64,000 bases of DNA, from contig NC_091010.1 in the NCBI RefSeq assembly GCF_041146395.1, positions 47,450,001-47,514,000 on the forward strand. The letters are read 5' to 3'. Positions 14,645-25,698 of this stretch are shown piece after piece. The DNA is from Eulemur rufifrons. Taxonomy: Eukaryota; Chordata; Mammalia; Primates; Lemuridae. The number at the start of each line of letters is the position of its first letter. Within the stretch, counting starts at the first letter, position 1. Below the pieces are notes generated by a model. The model saw nothing but the letters and a program-made list of their open reading frames with translations, made no database searches and was not told the DNA's origin. A program made the position numbers and the translations under genes.

Positions 14645-14770
14645 GAGAGGGAGAGGAGAGGAGAGGAGAGGAGAGGAGAGGAGAGGAGAGGAGAGGAGAG
14701 GAGAGGAGAGGGAAGGGGAAAAAGGAAAAAGGGAAAAGGAAAAAGGAAAGGAAAGAAAAGAAAGACAGAC
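14582..14770. repeat. Composite purine microsatellite on an Alu tail
   Basis: Three blocks in order: (GAAA)n at about 14582-14627, (GA)n at about 14628-14650, (GGAGA)n at about 14651-14711, then G/A-rich degenerate sequence to 14770. Every base is a purine until 14765. Grown from an Alu A-tail. Likely length-polymorphic and a possible H-DNA former. Confidence 0.93.
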
Positions 14771-14774
14771 ACAA

Positions 14775-14955
14775 ATAAACAAAGTATTTAGGGGTGAATC
14801 ATCATTGTGTCAGCAACTAACACACAAATGTTTCCGGAAAGAGAAAAGGAGAAATGAAGCAAATGTGGGGGAAATAGATACAAGATAGTGAATCTGTGGG
14901 TATTCATTGAAACGATGAACTATTCTGTAGATTTAAAATTTTTCAACATAAAAAG
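14775..14955 (+). repeat. Tail of the first old LINE copy
   Basis: It resumes after the Alu and microsatellite with 'aaagtatttaggggtgaatc' and ends 'aatttttcaacataaaaagt', the characteristic end of this LINE tail. Confidence 0.5.
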
Positions 14956-15780
14956 TTGGGGAAAACAAACAATTTTAAAACAAATCCAACAATCCCTAAT
15001 GAAATAATGGATCTAGTCAATGATAGTAAATGGCTGTTAAAACCATTAGATGAAAAGCTGATGGGGGAAAAAAGCTGAAGGGAATTTATAATGGATAGAT
15101 TGGCAGCAACTGAACCCACTGATTAATCTTGATATTATAAAAAGAAAGATGATAACAAATTATGTGGCCCTAATGTGATACAATAGGAAGTTCACACCAC
15201 CTGTAAAGTATTCTTGCCAAAAAAAATCAAACTTGAAGGCAAGCAACTCTAGAACCTATCAATTTAAAGGGACAGACAAACATTAAATGATACCATAGGG
15301 ATGCAATTAGCAAAAATCTAGAATGAAAAATATTCCATAGGACAAATGGCCCAGAGTTTCTTCAGTAAATTCCAAGAAAAAAAGTACAATTTGTGGAATT
15401 TAAAAAAACCTTAAAGCCACATTCAACCACCTACAATTCATGGACATTGATTAGAACCTGATTTATGGAGATTTGAACACTGGACATTCGATGAGAGTAA
15501 GGAATTATAGCTATTAATAATTTTTATCAAGTGGGATGATGGTATTGTGGTTAAGAGTCTTAACTTTCAGAAATATATATTGCAATATTTATGAATGAAC
15601 TGATTTGATATCTGATTTGCTTCCAAATAATCCTGGGGGAGGGAGCAGGGGATATAGATGAGATAAGATCGGCCACACGTTGATAATTGTTGAAGCTAGG
15701 TGATAGGACTATGGAGGTTTTTAAATATATATATTTTAAATTCTCCAGAATAGAAAGCTTTTAAAAGTAAATATACTGAA
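14956..15780 (+). repeat. Old LINE 3' end (L1M-like), second copy
   Basis: A second copy of the same general element follows head to tail: 'atgtggccctaatgtgatac' parallels 'atgtggcccgatgtgatgcg' in the first. Near its end are 'ccacacgttgataattgttg' and 'aagctaggtgatagga'. The copies differ strongly, so independent insertions are likelier than a recent duplication. Confidence 0.5.
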
Positions 15781-16500
15781 GCCACTTCCATATTTTCCCA
15801 ATGTATCCTCTTGAAGTAGGCCCTTTATTGTTGGAAAGAATGGCTGTTCCCTCCCAAGTAGGACACATGTAGGTCAGACAGGAAACTCCAGGGGGAGGAT
15901 AAAACACACAGCACCATGGAGGTCCAAATCCTCTTTTCAGTGGAGTTCTTCTTACCCTGGGAGGGCTCTGTCTTATGTTTTTTAAGCCAGACTGTGCCTG
16001 TAGGGTGGGAGAGCAAAATGTTATATCTCAGCAGCTCCTTGCCCCAACCCAGGTTAAGGAACGGGGTTTGCAAAGGCTAGTGGGTGGGACTCAGGGCAGA
16101 GGGAGGTGGTCAAACTGATATCTCTTTTGTGAAGCTTTGTTCAGGTTGAGGTCTGAGGCCAGAGGTCAAGGATGGGGCTGGAGGGATGGGGGCTTCACTA
16201 AAGTGAATGTGCTTTGGACCAGAGAATGTGCTTTGGGCTTCAAGAGCAGACTCCCAGCTTCAGTGCCTTTCTCCTTGGTGCTCCAGGTATCTTGTGGCAT
16301 GGGACAGAGGTCCTGACCCATCTCTCCCCACTCCCATCTTAATACAGACCCACCCCTAGGCCCAACTTCTTCCCATCCCATTCTTCTTTCCTCTCCCCTC
16401 ATTGTGCTGCCCATTTTTATCCTTCTCTCCTCAAGCCTCCTCCTCATCCCCATTCTCCATCCCCTGTCCTCCGCCCTACCAGCCACTCCAGTTAAGGGTC
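15781..16500. other. No recognised gene; pyrimidine-rich tract 16310-16490
   Basis: The plus strand between about 16310 and 16490 is mostly C/T. I see no repeat family and no plausible exon. The long minus-strand frame here is a product of this composition. Confidence 0.4.
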
Positions 16501-16504
16501 CAAG

Positions 16505-16615
16505 AGAAGGACAGCTTTTATGTGGCTTGTAAAATTCTATTATATCTGTATTCAAAACCTAGCAGCTGAGAAACATTGGTAATAAGCGTGTTATTAAGCG
16601 TGTAAATACACTTCC
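16505..16615. promoter_or_regulatory. Candidate conserved noncoding element
   Basis: A repeat-free A/T-rich island beginning 'acagcttttatgtggcttgt'. It has two close copies of a taagcgtg word (ending 16590 and 16602). The 12-mer ttattaagcgtg (16591-16602) recurs exactly at 53271-53282 in another candidate element. The CNE call is inferred from composition and motifs only. Confidence 0.4.
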
Positions 16616-16889
16616 ACTCCAGGGCCTCCAAGGGGCGGGGGCCAGATCTCAGCCAGGGTGTCTCCCCTGCATGGAAGTCCTTTCCCACCTGGCCCACACA
16701 CCAGACTCGGACCTTCTGCAGAGGCCCGGCCTCCTCCAGTCTCCAACCACCACTGTCCTGCAAAACCCAGACTCTTGGAGAAAGGGGGCGGGGGAGAGGG
16801 CTGAAGAAAAAAAACATTAGGAAAAAAACTCCCACCCAGAGAGCATTCTTTCTGCAGCACTCAGGAAAAAGGATGTCTCACAGGGGACG

Positions 16890-17065
16890 GGAAGGCGAAA
16901 TTTTTTCACATCCAAATGGATTGCAATTTCCCTCCATTTAGCACCTGAAGGTAATTAGCTCGAAGAGACTGCCGAGTGCGAAACACGTTCACGGAACATT
17001 AACTCTCACACATTCTCCAGTTGCAGGGAATTAATAGGAAAGATTAAAGTTTAAAGAGAGCAAAA
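16890..17065. promoter_or_regulatory. Candidate conserved noncoding element
   Basis: A unique A/T-rich island inside G/C-rich DNA, with 'aaggtaattagctcgaagag' and 'gcagggaattaataggaaag' (TAATTA and ATTAAT homeodomain-type cores). No repeat signature. Enhancer function is inferred, not shown. Confidence 0.45.
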
Positions 17066-17663
17066 TGCCATTACCTCGCCAGCCACCTCTCTCCGCGGCA
17101 GTATCCAGCCCCCGAAAACCTTCAGCCGCTGCTTGGGCGCGGGGCTCAGGTCTCAGCCTCCAGCCTGGCTGGCCAGGGCAGCTGGGTGTGCCCCATCTAT
17201 AGTGGCAGCATGTGCTCGTGTACATGCATGTGTGCGAAACAGGGCGGCTCTGACCCCTCACGAGGCCGGTGCCGCCCACCCCCTCCCGTCCCCATGAAGT
17301 TTGGGGTGGACAGGGAGAGGTGTACTCTCTTTTATGCTGACACCTGGCCTCGAGGCCCTGGGGGAAGGGTCATTAGTGAGGATGTGCCCTGTGACTGGGG
17401 GAGAGGGCGAGATCTCCCAGCTTGGCCAGTGGCAGAGAGGGGGAGGGTGGCATTCCCACCTTGGGTGTGTATAGAGGCACTTGGGTGAGGTGGCAGAGGA
17501 AGCTGCCTCCTTGCCTTCACTCCTGTGACACAGGCAGGACCCACAAACGAGTGTGCACACATGCAGCCTCCCTCTGTTGGCCTTTCCTGCTCTGCTTTTC
17601 TCAAAGTTTACGCAGGCTTCAAATTTGAAAGGTTTCTCTGTTGCTTCAGTATTTTAGGAAAAG

Positions 17664-17752
17664 ATGAGAGACAGAGAGAGAGTGGGGGAGAGAGAGAGTG
17701 TGAGGGAGAGAGAGAGAGAGGGGCAGAGGCAGGCAGGAGAGAGAGAGCTCGA
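17664..17752. repeat. Degenerate (GA)n / purine-rich tract
   Basis: 'gagagacagagagagagtgg'-type sequence for about 90 bp. It produces spurious Arg/Glu-rich frames. Confidence 0.85.
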
Positions 17753-17759
17753 GATGAAA

Positions 17760-18185
17760 TTGAGACATGGAAGAATTTATTGCCCAGAAAATTCCATTCT
17801 GCTATCTGATTCAAAAAGTCCAGTCCCCCCAGCTTCGGAAAATCTATTTTCCACATTTTAATACCCTGCAGAACAGTCCTCATAACTCATCCGAGTGTGT
17901 TAAGCACAGTTTTATTAGATCTGAAACAAATTTTGGTGGGGAGATACTATAGGTCATTAACCATGGAGTAATTTTATCCTTGTTTCCCTAATGATGCCAT
18001 AATGGCGAGCGAATTTCTTAACTAAAGACCAAAGAACATTTTGAAGGTCAGTTTCATCTGTGAGCTCCTTCAAGCGCTTCTCAGAGAAGATTGGAAAACT
18101 CGCCGATTTTTTGAAGAGTCATTAATAATGTGAAAGCTGAAAGCACCCTCCATTTGCGTTCCTGCTTTTTACCTTTTAATTTTAT
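17760..18185. promoter_or_regulatory. Candidate conserved noncoding element (long)
   Basis: About 425 bp of repeat-free A/T-rich sequence, one of the longest such islands here. It includes 'aggtcattaaccatggagta', 'ctaatgatgccataatggcg' and 'gagtcattaataatgtgaaa', with many ATTA homeodomain-type cores. It lies between a GA tract and a G/C-rich, TG-rich region. Interpreted as a possible developmental enhancer. Confidence 0.5.
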
Positions 18186-18404
18186 ATCGTCCCCGCTCAG
18201 AGCCCGGCTCCCACTCCTTCACCCTCCTCTGGACCTCCCGCCCGCCTCCCCGCCCCACGCAGGGAGCAGGGCTGCCCGGCACCAGGCACCAGGCTGGCTG
18301 TGAGGGGCAGCTGGGGGCTGCAGGAGGGAGGCGGGAGAGCTGGAGAGGCCGAGAGACCCCTCTGCCAGGGCACCCCGCTGAGAGGGGGGCCTCTGCTGTA
18401 TCTC

Positions 18405-18775
18405 CAGAGTGTGCACGCCGTGTGAGGGTATTGTTACCACATGGTGTGTGTGTCTGTGTGCACGCACAGATGTGTGTTGTAGGGGACTGAGGTCTCTAGA
18501 TTACATGCTGCCTGTGCACACACATGCTGGGGACCAGAGGGGACTTGGTAGTCTCTAGAGGAAGGTGCCCCCTGTTGGAAGTAGGCTGGAATAGGGAACT
18601 GAAAACCAACACAGGGTCCAGTGGCTTGGGCAGTGGGTCAGTTGGGGGACTTTGGGTCTGTTGGCAGGGCAGGGGTCTCCCGACAGAGAAAGACACCATG
18701 TGGAATGCTGGAGAATATTTATAGCATGTTGTCAGCCGTGTGTGTCTGTGTGTCTGCGCGCGCACACGTCCTGGG
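18405..18775. repeat. TG-rich degenerate segments
   Basis: Two short TG-rich runs (about 18436-18480 and 18735-18770, the second ending gcgcgcgcacac) flank unique G/C-rich sequence. Low-complexity sequence, not a gene. Confidence 0.6.
18564..18578 (-). promoter_or_regulatory. Candidate CTCF site
   Basis: Plus strand ggtgccccctgttgg, which on the minus strand reads ccaacagggggcacc, a close match to the CTCF core. It lies between two candidate CNEs. Motif match only. Confidence 0.45.
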
Positions 18776-19119
18776 GTTGACGAGGTCATCAAGGCAAGAG
18801 CTCCAAGGCCCCGCCCCACTAGTAAATGTCTAGACACTAGAGACAGTGACCATTATCTGGCCCCACCCTTCACTCCTTGGTCCACTCGCCCCCTTGTCCC
18901 CAGGCCTGGAGCCCCTCATTCACCCATTTCACTCACCTCCTGCTCTCCAGCCCCTGACTCCTTGGACTTCCAGCTTCACACAGAGCCCCCACCCCCGCCA
19001 CCCATCTGATGGCTGTCATCACAGGGTGCCCAGCCAGGAGCTGTGATGGGGCGGCACTTCCGTGTGTGTGCGGGTTTGGGGAGGAGGGGGCGGTGTGGTG
19101 ACACTCGGTGCTCCCAGAT

Positions 19120-19365
19120 GTGGTGGCAGCGATAATTCCAATTTTATGCCTTTGTTATGGCTTTAATCACTTTCTTTATGCGTTTTGTTCCAGCGATCAG
19201 GGAGAGACACCTGATAGGCAAAGAGGATACCAGGGGAACCATTTTTATTTGGAATGTGGTGAGAAGTCTAATTAGAATCTGAATTCTGCTGAGCCTTGAA
19301 ATGGCCAGCACTTTATCCTGATCGCCTTAGATATTGTTTCGAGTCAATCATCTGTCATGGTGCGG
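19120..19365. promoter_or_regulatory. Candidate conserved noncoding element
   Basis: A unique A/T-rich island with 'gcgataattccaattttatg', 'tatggctttaatcactttct', 'gaagtctaattagaatctga' and 'tcgagtcaatcatctgtcat'. Homeodomain-type ATTA cores and TALE-type TGTCA words are close together. Sharp G/C-rich borders on both sides. Confidence 0.5.
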
Positions 19366-20440
19366 CAGGAGAGCCTCTCCCTTCACGCCACACTCCGTCC
19401 GCTGCAGGCCCGGCTGGGGCACTCGGGGGTGGGCAGGGAAGGCTCGGCCCCCACCCTCACAGGGAAGTGTAGCTCCTCCCTGGGGCCCCTGCTGTGCATG
19501 GCTCGCCCTCCCCTGCTTTGCCGGGGTGCTGAGTTTGAGCTCATGGGGGGTGGGGGCGTGCAGGAAGAGGGTGCTGAGGAGCCTGTGTTAGAATTAGGGG
19601 AGACTGGGGTGTGGCCAACCTAGTCCAAGGTGCCGGCTAAGTGCTCCCCACACAGTGACCACCCCGTCACCCCTCCACCAGTGGCCTATGGTTTTTCTCT
19701 CCTCTCTGCATTGTCCCTGAAACATACTGGATCTCTCCCACCTGCTCACCCCACCCCAGACTCACCACCCCCGTTGCCAACCCCTCCCTGCTCCAGCACT
19801 GGCCACACGTTCAGTCCATTTCTCTGACTTTGCTCACTCTGGTCCTGCCGCTCTCATTTGTTCTTCCCAGTTAGAACTTCTGACGTCTGGTAAGTCCCCA
19901 GACTGGTTCGACCTCCTCCGGAATGCCCCTGCCCTGACCACCTGAGCCCACAGGCTGTGAGCACCCTGGAAGCCGGGCCAGGTACAGCAGGAGCCCGGCC
20001 TGCGGTGGCCATGCTACCTGCCCACGCTCTCCCCCCAGCTCTCCATCAGCTTCTCTCTCCCCTGCCTTTAAGTAGTTTCTGAATGTCTTCTCTCTTTTTC
20101 TTTAACTGTGTGTGTGTGTGTCCTAAATCTCCTCAGTCTCCTTTGAACATGGCAAAACATAAAGTAGAAATAAATATTGCACTTGGTGATAATTTCATTT
20201 CTCCAATCACATCATGAGTTCCCCAAAGTCTGACTGCCTCCTACTTCGCTCATCCCTCCACCCCCACCCTCCACCATGCATACCTAGGGTGGCCGACGTG
20301 GGCATTGTGGGGCACTGTTTGTATTTGAAGTAAATGCTGTTTCTGGCAGGAAAAGGAAAACATGCTTTTTGAACAATGTCTCCATGGAGATGGCCTGGAA
20401 CACTGGTGCCTCCTTGGATGGTCAAGGATCTTCATATGGT
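19366..20440. other. G/C-rich sequence, no gene seen
   Basis: C-rich plus strand with a short (TG)n at 20107-20120 and A/T-rich sequence near 20150-20220. The overlapping open frames show no domain and no credible splice context. Confidence 0.4.
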
Positions 20441-20454
20441 TAATGTTACGAGTC

Positions 20455-20600
20455 CTTTTGAGATGGTTCGGGTACTCAGTGTCCACTGACTGGTCAGTGT
20501 GCCCCATGTAGCAGAGTGTCCTCACTGATGGTCAGTGTCACCACGAGTCTCACGGGTAGTCACTGCCTTTAGAGATTGTCAGTGTAGTGGGCATGCCTGA
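20455..20600. repeat. Short degenerate tandem repeat
   Basis: A tggtcagtgt-like word recurs at 20491, 20529 and 20576 (spacing 38 and 47), with a further cagtgt at 20477. A small, diverged array of about 40-bp units. Confidence 0.45.
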
Positions 20601-21510
20601 TGGATGGTCCAAGGAACAGTGTGGCCAGACCTCCCTACGGAGAAATACAGACTCAAAGCATCCCCAGAAGACCCTTCTCAACCTCCTCACCTCCCCATCC
20701 CCATCTGGGCTCCACTCCAAATGCAGTCTTGGCTTGTTTCTTCCTGGATGGTCTCTTTCCCCGTTTGCCCTCAGCTCTCCCTAGTCCCTGAGCTCTGGGT
20801 GGGGAGTGGAGGTGGCACAAACCAAGGTCTGGCACATCATGGGGCTTGTGGCCAGGACCTGGGGGTGCTTCTCTGGAGTGTGCCGTCAGGACTGTAGGCC
20901 TTCCTCCCTCCCAGCAGCCCTCAGCCAGAAGGCATGGCTGTATTGGTACCACGCTGACGGGTGGAGAGTGAAGATCCGCAGGGAGACGGGGGAAGAGGTC
21001 CAGAATTGAGGGTCCTTATTTAAAGAGGAAGGCAGGACAGTGGCTGGAGGGACTGGGGAGCAAGCCTCCTAGTGAGAAATTGCAATCTACCATTAACATC
21101 TAGGTAAAAATCAACGTATCAGACAATGTGTGTGCATGCTTGTGTGATGCAGGGTCAGTAGGTGAGAGGCTGCGACCCCTGTATGGAAGAAGCAGGGCCC
21201 TGGCACACTTGATCTGCCCACGCAGAAGACAGGCAGTGGGAGGGTGGCTCATTCTCCGGCTGCTATTTCCCCATTTACACAAGTGGGAAGAGACTAGGCT
21301 CTGGGCCCAGGGAGAACATGAGTTGGGTGGGGGTCCCGGTGGGTGGGAAGACAGAGATGCCAAAGCTGGCAAAGATCTGGCCACTTCCCATCTCAGACCC
21401 CTCAAGGCACTGTCCTCTCTTTACGTCCTGAGCTTGACTGCAGTGGGGGTAGATGAAAAGGAGGAGAAACTGTTGGATAAAAAGAAATTCAAAAAAAAAA
21501 AAAAAAGTAA
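20601..21510. other. No recognised element
   Basis: Unique, moderately G/C-rich sequence ending in a short A-run at about 21491-21506 after 'ggataaaaagaaattc'. No gene evidence. Confidence 0.35.
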
Positions 21511-21511
21511 G

Positions 21512-21605
21512 TGAAATATTCAAACTGGAAAGTGATATTATAGAAACTGCAGCCCACGGCTCAGTGCATTCAAATTTATTCAAACTCGATGCCTGACAGT
21601 GATGG
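21512..21605. promoter_or_regulatory. Small candidate conserved noncoding element
   Basis: A short unique A/T-rich island, 'agtgatattatagaaactgc' and 'cattcaaatttattcaaact', inside G/C-rich DNA. The weakest of the element calls. Confidence 0.35.
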
Positions 21606-22660
21606 ATGCGGCAGCTTTTCCCACAATATGGAGAAGGCGCAGGGGCATTTAGGACTGCGGGTCCCCTCCGGGAGGGTGGGGGCCCACACCACCTCCTGTG
21701 CCTTGCTCCTCCTAAATGGGAAGCAAGGTTCTGGGCCCTGTCCCCTCTGGTCCCCCGATCCCCAGCCACTTCCTGTACCCTAGAGTCCTGGGGGACCTGG
21801 GTATCACCAGCTCAAGTGCTTGGGCTGAGGGTATGGGCGAGGACAGAGGCAGCAGGCTGTGGACCAGAGTGATCTCCAGTGCCAGGGAAGGGGATGACCA
21901 AGTGTGTCCAGGGGACAACTGGGCACGGGTGTAGCCTGCATCAGAGAGAAGAGTGTGGTGGTGTGGTTTGCAGCCAAGTAAATAACATGAACCCAGCAAG
22001 CCCCCCAGTGTGCTGACATCAGAGGGTTTTGGGGATCCCAGGATGAGGAACAGTCCATCTCATTGATTCCCACTGTCCTCTCCAGGCCAGGTTGGCAGCC
22101 ACTCCATCTGGGAGAGGGACAAGAGGGCCTCGGGGGAAACGGTGAGTCTAGGGGCTTGGTCTGTGCAGTGGGCAGGTGATGGAGTGTCCATGAATGCTAT
22201 GTCCTAGGGTCCATCTACACACTGGCATCCCCTGCCGTCCAGCCTGGCATCAGCTGCCTCCACTCCACCTGCACCTCCCTCCACCAGGTTGCCCTGGCCT
22301 CTTGTCCAACTTCTGACCCTACAGACCCCACATCTGACTCTCAGGCTCCATCCCATGGGAAACCTTGGCAATACTTCTCTCCTTAACGCTCACTCCTGAC
22401 TTGGCTTCTTGCCCACTGCACTCTCCCGATTCTCCTTCAGCTCTCTGCCATCTCTCCCTGCAGACTCTCAGGAGATCTCATGTACTCTGGCACCTTCCAT
22501 GGGTGATGGAAACATCTACCTCTAGTTCCAAGCTTCCCTTGAGATCTAAGCCCACAATTCAGGCAGTGCAAGGCTGATATGTGGAAAACCAAACTTATAA
22601 GTCTCTCCAAAAACCAGCAACAGCTTGTGACTCCCCTATTTGGTTAATGGCCCTCTTACT
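21606..22660. other. No recognised element
   Basis: G/C-rich sequence. The second half (22200-22660) is C-rich and could contain a very old LINE piece. Nothing coding is supported. Confidence 0.35.
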
Positions 22661-22699
22661 CACTGTTGACCCTCACTGAACCCTTGAAGCCTCTCTCTC

Positions 22700-23690
22700 T
22701 TCCCTCATCCTCATCCCTACCCTCAGTCAGTTAACAAATTCAGAGATAGTTCTTGATGTCTTTTGCACCCACCTTTGTTCCACCATCAGCACCGCCCCCA
22801 TGAAGGCCCTTATGATGGCTGCCATAGGTCACCTCCATTCAACCAACAAACTGTTATTGAGTGCCTACCATGCACCAGTCACCAGGATAGGCAGAGTCAT
22901 CTTCCTTTGCCTTTAAGTTTCACTGTCTCCAATTGTTCTACACACTACGGCCAGATTAATTTTCCTAAAGCACGGCCCTGATCATGTCACTGCCCTGCTC
23001 AAAAACCCTCAATAGCTCTCTACTGCCTACTATATAAAATGCAAACTCCTTACTCTGATATTTACAGCCCTTCCTGATCTAGCCCCTGCCCACCCCTCTC
23101 TCCAAGCCTCCCTGTGACTCTCCTGCATGCTCACACTTGCCAGCCAAATTGAAGTCACAGTGGTTCCCTGAATGCTCCCCACCCAGCGATTTCCCACCTC
23201 TGAACACTCACTCATGCTCTTCCTCTGCCTGTGGCGCTCTCCTTCTGGAATGACATCACCCTCCAACACCCCAACTCATCTCTGCCTGTCAATATTCTAA
23301 TCCTCTGCAAAATACCATTCAAGCAAAGCCATCTTCTGGATATTCCTGGTGAAATGCTTAGCAAGGTGCCTGCTGGCTGCTACTATGATTGCTATTATCA
23401 TTATTATTATTATTATTATCACCCCACACACACCCCAGCGGTGGTTTCTCTTCCCTGGGAAGCTTATAAGCCTCTCTACAGCTTCCTTGCTCCTCCTCCC
23501 GTGGCTTTCCTGATGCTGTTATGACTTGTACACTTGCCCTGCAGCTGTCCTGGACTATAAACTTCTTGAGAGCCAGGACTAAGTAATGCTCATTCATGTC
23601 CCCCTCACTCCCTAGCCCGGGAGACTCAGGAAACACTTGTTGCATAAATGAATGAATGAGTGAATGAATAAGTGAACAAATGAACCAATT
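22700..23690 (+). repeat. LINE L2, 3' portion
   Basis: The L2 3' order is clear: 'cactgccctgctcaaaaacc', 'tctactgcctactatataaa', 'actccttactctgatattta', 'cctgatctagcccctgccca', 'ataaacttcttgagagccag' and a final GAATGAATGAGTGAATGAA tail. A short (ATT)n run at 23397-23420 interrupts it. The left boundary is approximate. Confidence 0.8.
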
Positions 23691-24374
23691 CAGCAAAAGT
23701 GGCTAGGACGTGACTATGTGACACAGACTTGGCTCTTCTGAGCTTCCTAATCTGGACAGTGACCACTTAAGAGCTCGCTGTCATTACTCCTGGCCCTCCT
23801 GACATGTGTCCAGGTGAGCTGGGACGTGTGTGTGCAGGCTGTATGACAGGTGTGTCATCTCTCCAGAGCGAGAGGGGAGTGTGGCAGAGTTCAGCCTTCC
23901 CACCTCATCAATCAAAGAGCACTTACTGACAGTTCGGGAGAGCGAGCTCTGGGCTCTGCTGGGGGGGTGGTGAGCGGGAGATGAGAGCTGCCCTCTGGGG
24001 GTTCACAGTCTAGTTGCTCCTCGCAGACAGGGCCGGCTGCTTTCCCTGTGACTCTCAGACCACAGGAGCTCAAAAGACGGCAGCAGTCGGTGATGGGCAG
24101 GCTGATGTGCCCGTGAGCCCTTTCCTCCTGGCTACCCTGTAATGCTGCTTAGTCCAGAAGTGGCTCTGTACCCTTTCCGCGGAGACCTACGGCCCCATCC
24201 AGGCTGGAGGCCCCGTGTTCCTGCGGAACCCTCTACTGCAGAAGCTAGAATGGTACCGCCTAAGCCACTGAACCGATGGGTGGGTGCAAGCGTGGATAGC
24301 TGACTAAATAAAGGAGTAACTGAGCAACTAACTGAATATGTGGGTGATCAGAGTGCTGAGTGCGTGGGCACAAA
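23691..24374. other. No recognised element
   Basis: Unique sequence of mixed composition. No exon, RNA gene or repeat recognised. Confidence 0.35.
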
Positions 24375-24505
24375 TAACACCAGTTAGCATTTACTGAGCA
24401 CCTGCTGCATACCAGGCACTGTGTTAAACCCTTTGCCCGCCTCCATTCCTTTACTCTCCTGCAGCCTGTGAGTGGGAACTATTAGGAGCCCACTGAGGAA
24501 GAGGA
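24375..24505 (-). repeat. MIR SINE fragment
   Basis: Reverse MIR: 'tactgagcacctgctgcata', 'ccaggcactgtgttaaaccc' and 'ccactgaggaagaggaaacc'. The head is lost. Confidence 0.7.
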
Positions 24506-24884
24506 AACCCGGGCTTGGGGAGGTGAAAGCACCCAGCTTGGCGGCAGAACCTTGGTTCCTAACCCAGATAGAATTTCCACGGGGGCTCCCCTAAACTCTG
24601 CTCTGTCCTTGACTGACCTCCCAGCCAGGGTCACCTCCAGGCTCCCCATGCCACCGAGCCTTTGGCCACGGAAGGCTAAGTGAAGCAGGCTCCTGGGGAA
24701 CCCGCGCAGGGGTGGTGGGAGCATCGTCAGGTCCCGCGGGGCCCATGTCCTGAGGGGTCTTTGCTCCTCTTTCGGTCCCCCTGGGAGGCATGAGGAAGTT
24801 CAGAAGAGGCACAGCCGAGGGGCCTTTGTTTCCCCAGAAGGAGTCTTCCTTGTCCCCTGGAGGAGGGGTGGCGCCTGGGGGACC

Positions 24885-25030
24885 CCAGCCTCTCCAGAAG
24901 GTCCCAGCGCTGGGGGGCGCCCTCCCCCGCCCCGCGCGGGCCTCCCTCCGGCCAGACGCAAACAAGCGCGCTAAACTCCGGGAGATTTACAGCGGCCGGC
25001 TGGGCGGCGCGGGCCGGCCGCCGGTGAGAT
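24885..25030. other. Small CpG island
   Basis: Dense CpG over about 145 bp (words such as ggggcgcc, cgcgcggg, gcgcgc, ggcggcgcgggccggccg). It is directly followed by an A/T-rich candidate CNE. No transcript start or exon could be fixed. Confidence 0.6.
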
Positions 25031-25175
25031 ATCTCCAAACAGCGCACTAACCACTTTCCATTTTATACCTCACCAGCTTTATAGCATCTTAAGGATTTCT
25101 GTGCACGGCTGGCTTCCCGCCCAGGGAAAAAACCCAGCCTTGTAAATAAATACTAAATATATATGAACAGAGACG
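25031..25175. promoter_or_regulatory. Candidate conserved noncoding element
   Basis: A repeat-free island with 'actttccattttatacctca', 'ttatagcatcttaaggattt' and 'aaataaatactaaatatata', abutting a CpG island. Possible promoter-proximal or enhancer element. Confidence 0.42.
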
Positions 25176-25400
25176 ACAGCGAGCGACGCGGAGGAGGGGA
25201 AGGGGGCGGGGGGCCGGAGGGGGGTGCAGCCCGGGCCCAGGCCGGCGGGGAGGAGGGAGGAAAGGGTACGTTGGGGTGTCCAAGACAAAGGCGACGGGGC
25301 GGGGGTGGGGGGAAAGCAGTCGGCAGGCAGAGCGAGGGAAACTGAGCCGGCCACAAAGGTGGACGCAGAGAGAAAGAGATGGAGGCTGGATGCAACTGCT
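25176..25400. other. G-rich tract with G-quadruplex potential
   Basis: Several G-runs of three or more on the plus strand (agggggcggggggccggagg at about 25200 and gggcgggggtggggggaaag near 25299-25318) could form G-quadruplexes. CpG-containing but not a clear promoter. Confidence 0.5.
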
Positions 25401-25416
25401 CCCCGCAGCACCTGTC

Positions 25417-25417
<1 letters not shown>

Positions 25418-25456
<39 letters not shown>
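25418..25456. repeat. (TG)n microsatellite
   Basis: About 18 consecutive TG units. Confidence 0.95.
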
Positions 25457-25457
<1 letters not shown>

Positions 25458-25646
25458 GGAGGACTGCTTAAAGCTTAGAGGGAAAGAGAAGCCTCTCCCA
25501 AGCCTGCCACCCTCCCCAGTTTCTGAGGTGACTGGGCCCCAGGACGGGCTACTCCACCGTGTGTGGGGATGTTGTGTGCGTGCTTTGTATGGGGAGGGGG
25601 TGACAGGACTATGGGGAGGGGGTGTCATGATGTGCTCCAAGGAAAG

Positions 25647-25648
<2 letters not shown>

Positions 25649-25693
<45 letters not shown>

Positions 25694-25698
25694 CAGAT
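25649..25698. repeat. (TG)n(AG)n microsatellite
   Basis: About 14 TG units run into about seven AG units. TG-rich degenerate sequence continues to about 25860. Confidence 0.93.

Noticed and set aside
14470..14782. Several overlapping frames rich in Ser/Phe or Lys/Glu
   Set aside because: Translations of the purine microsatellite and Alu tail.
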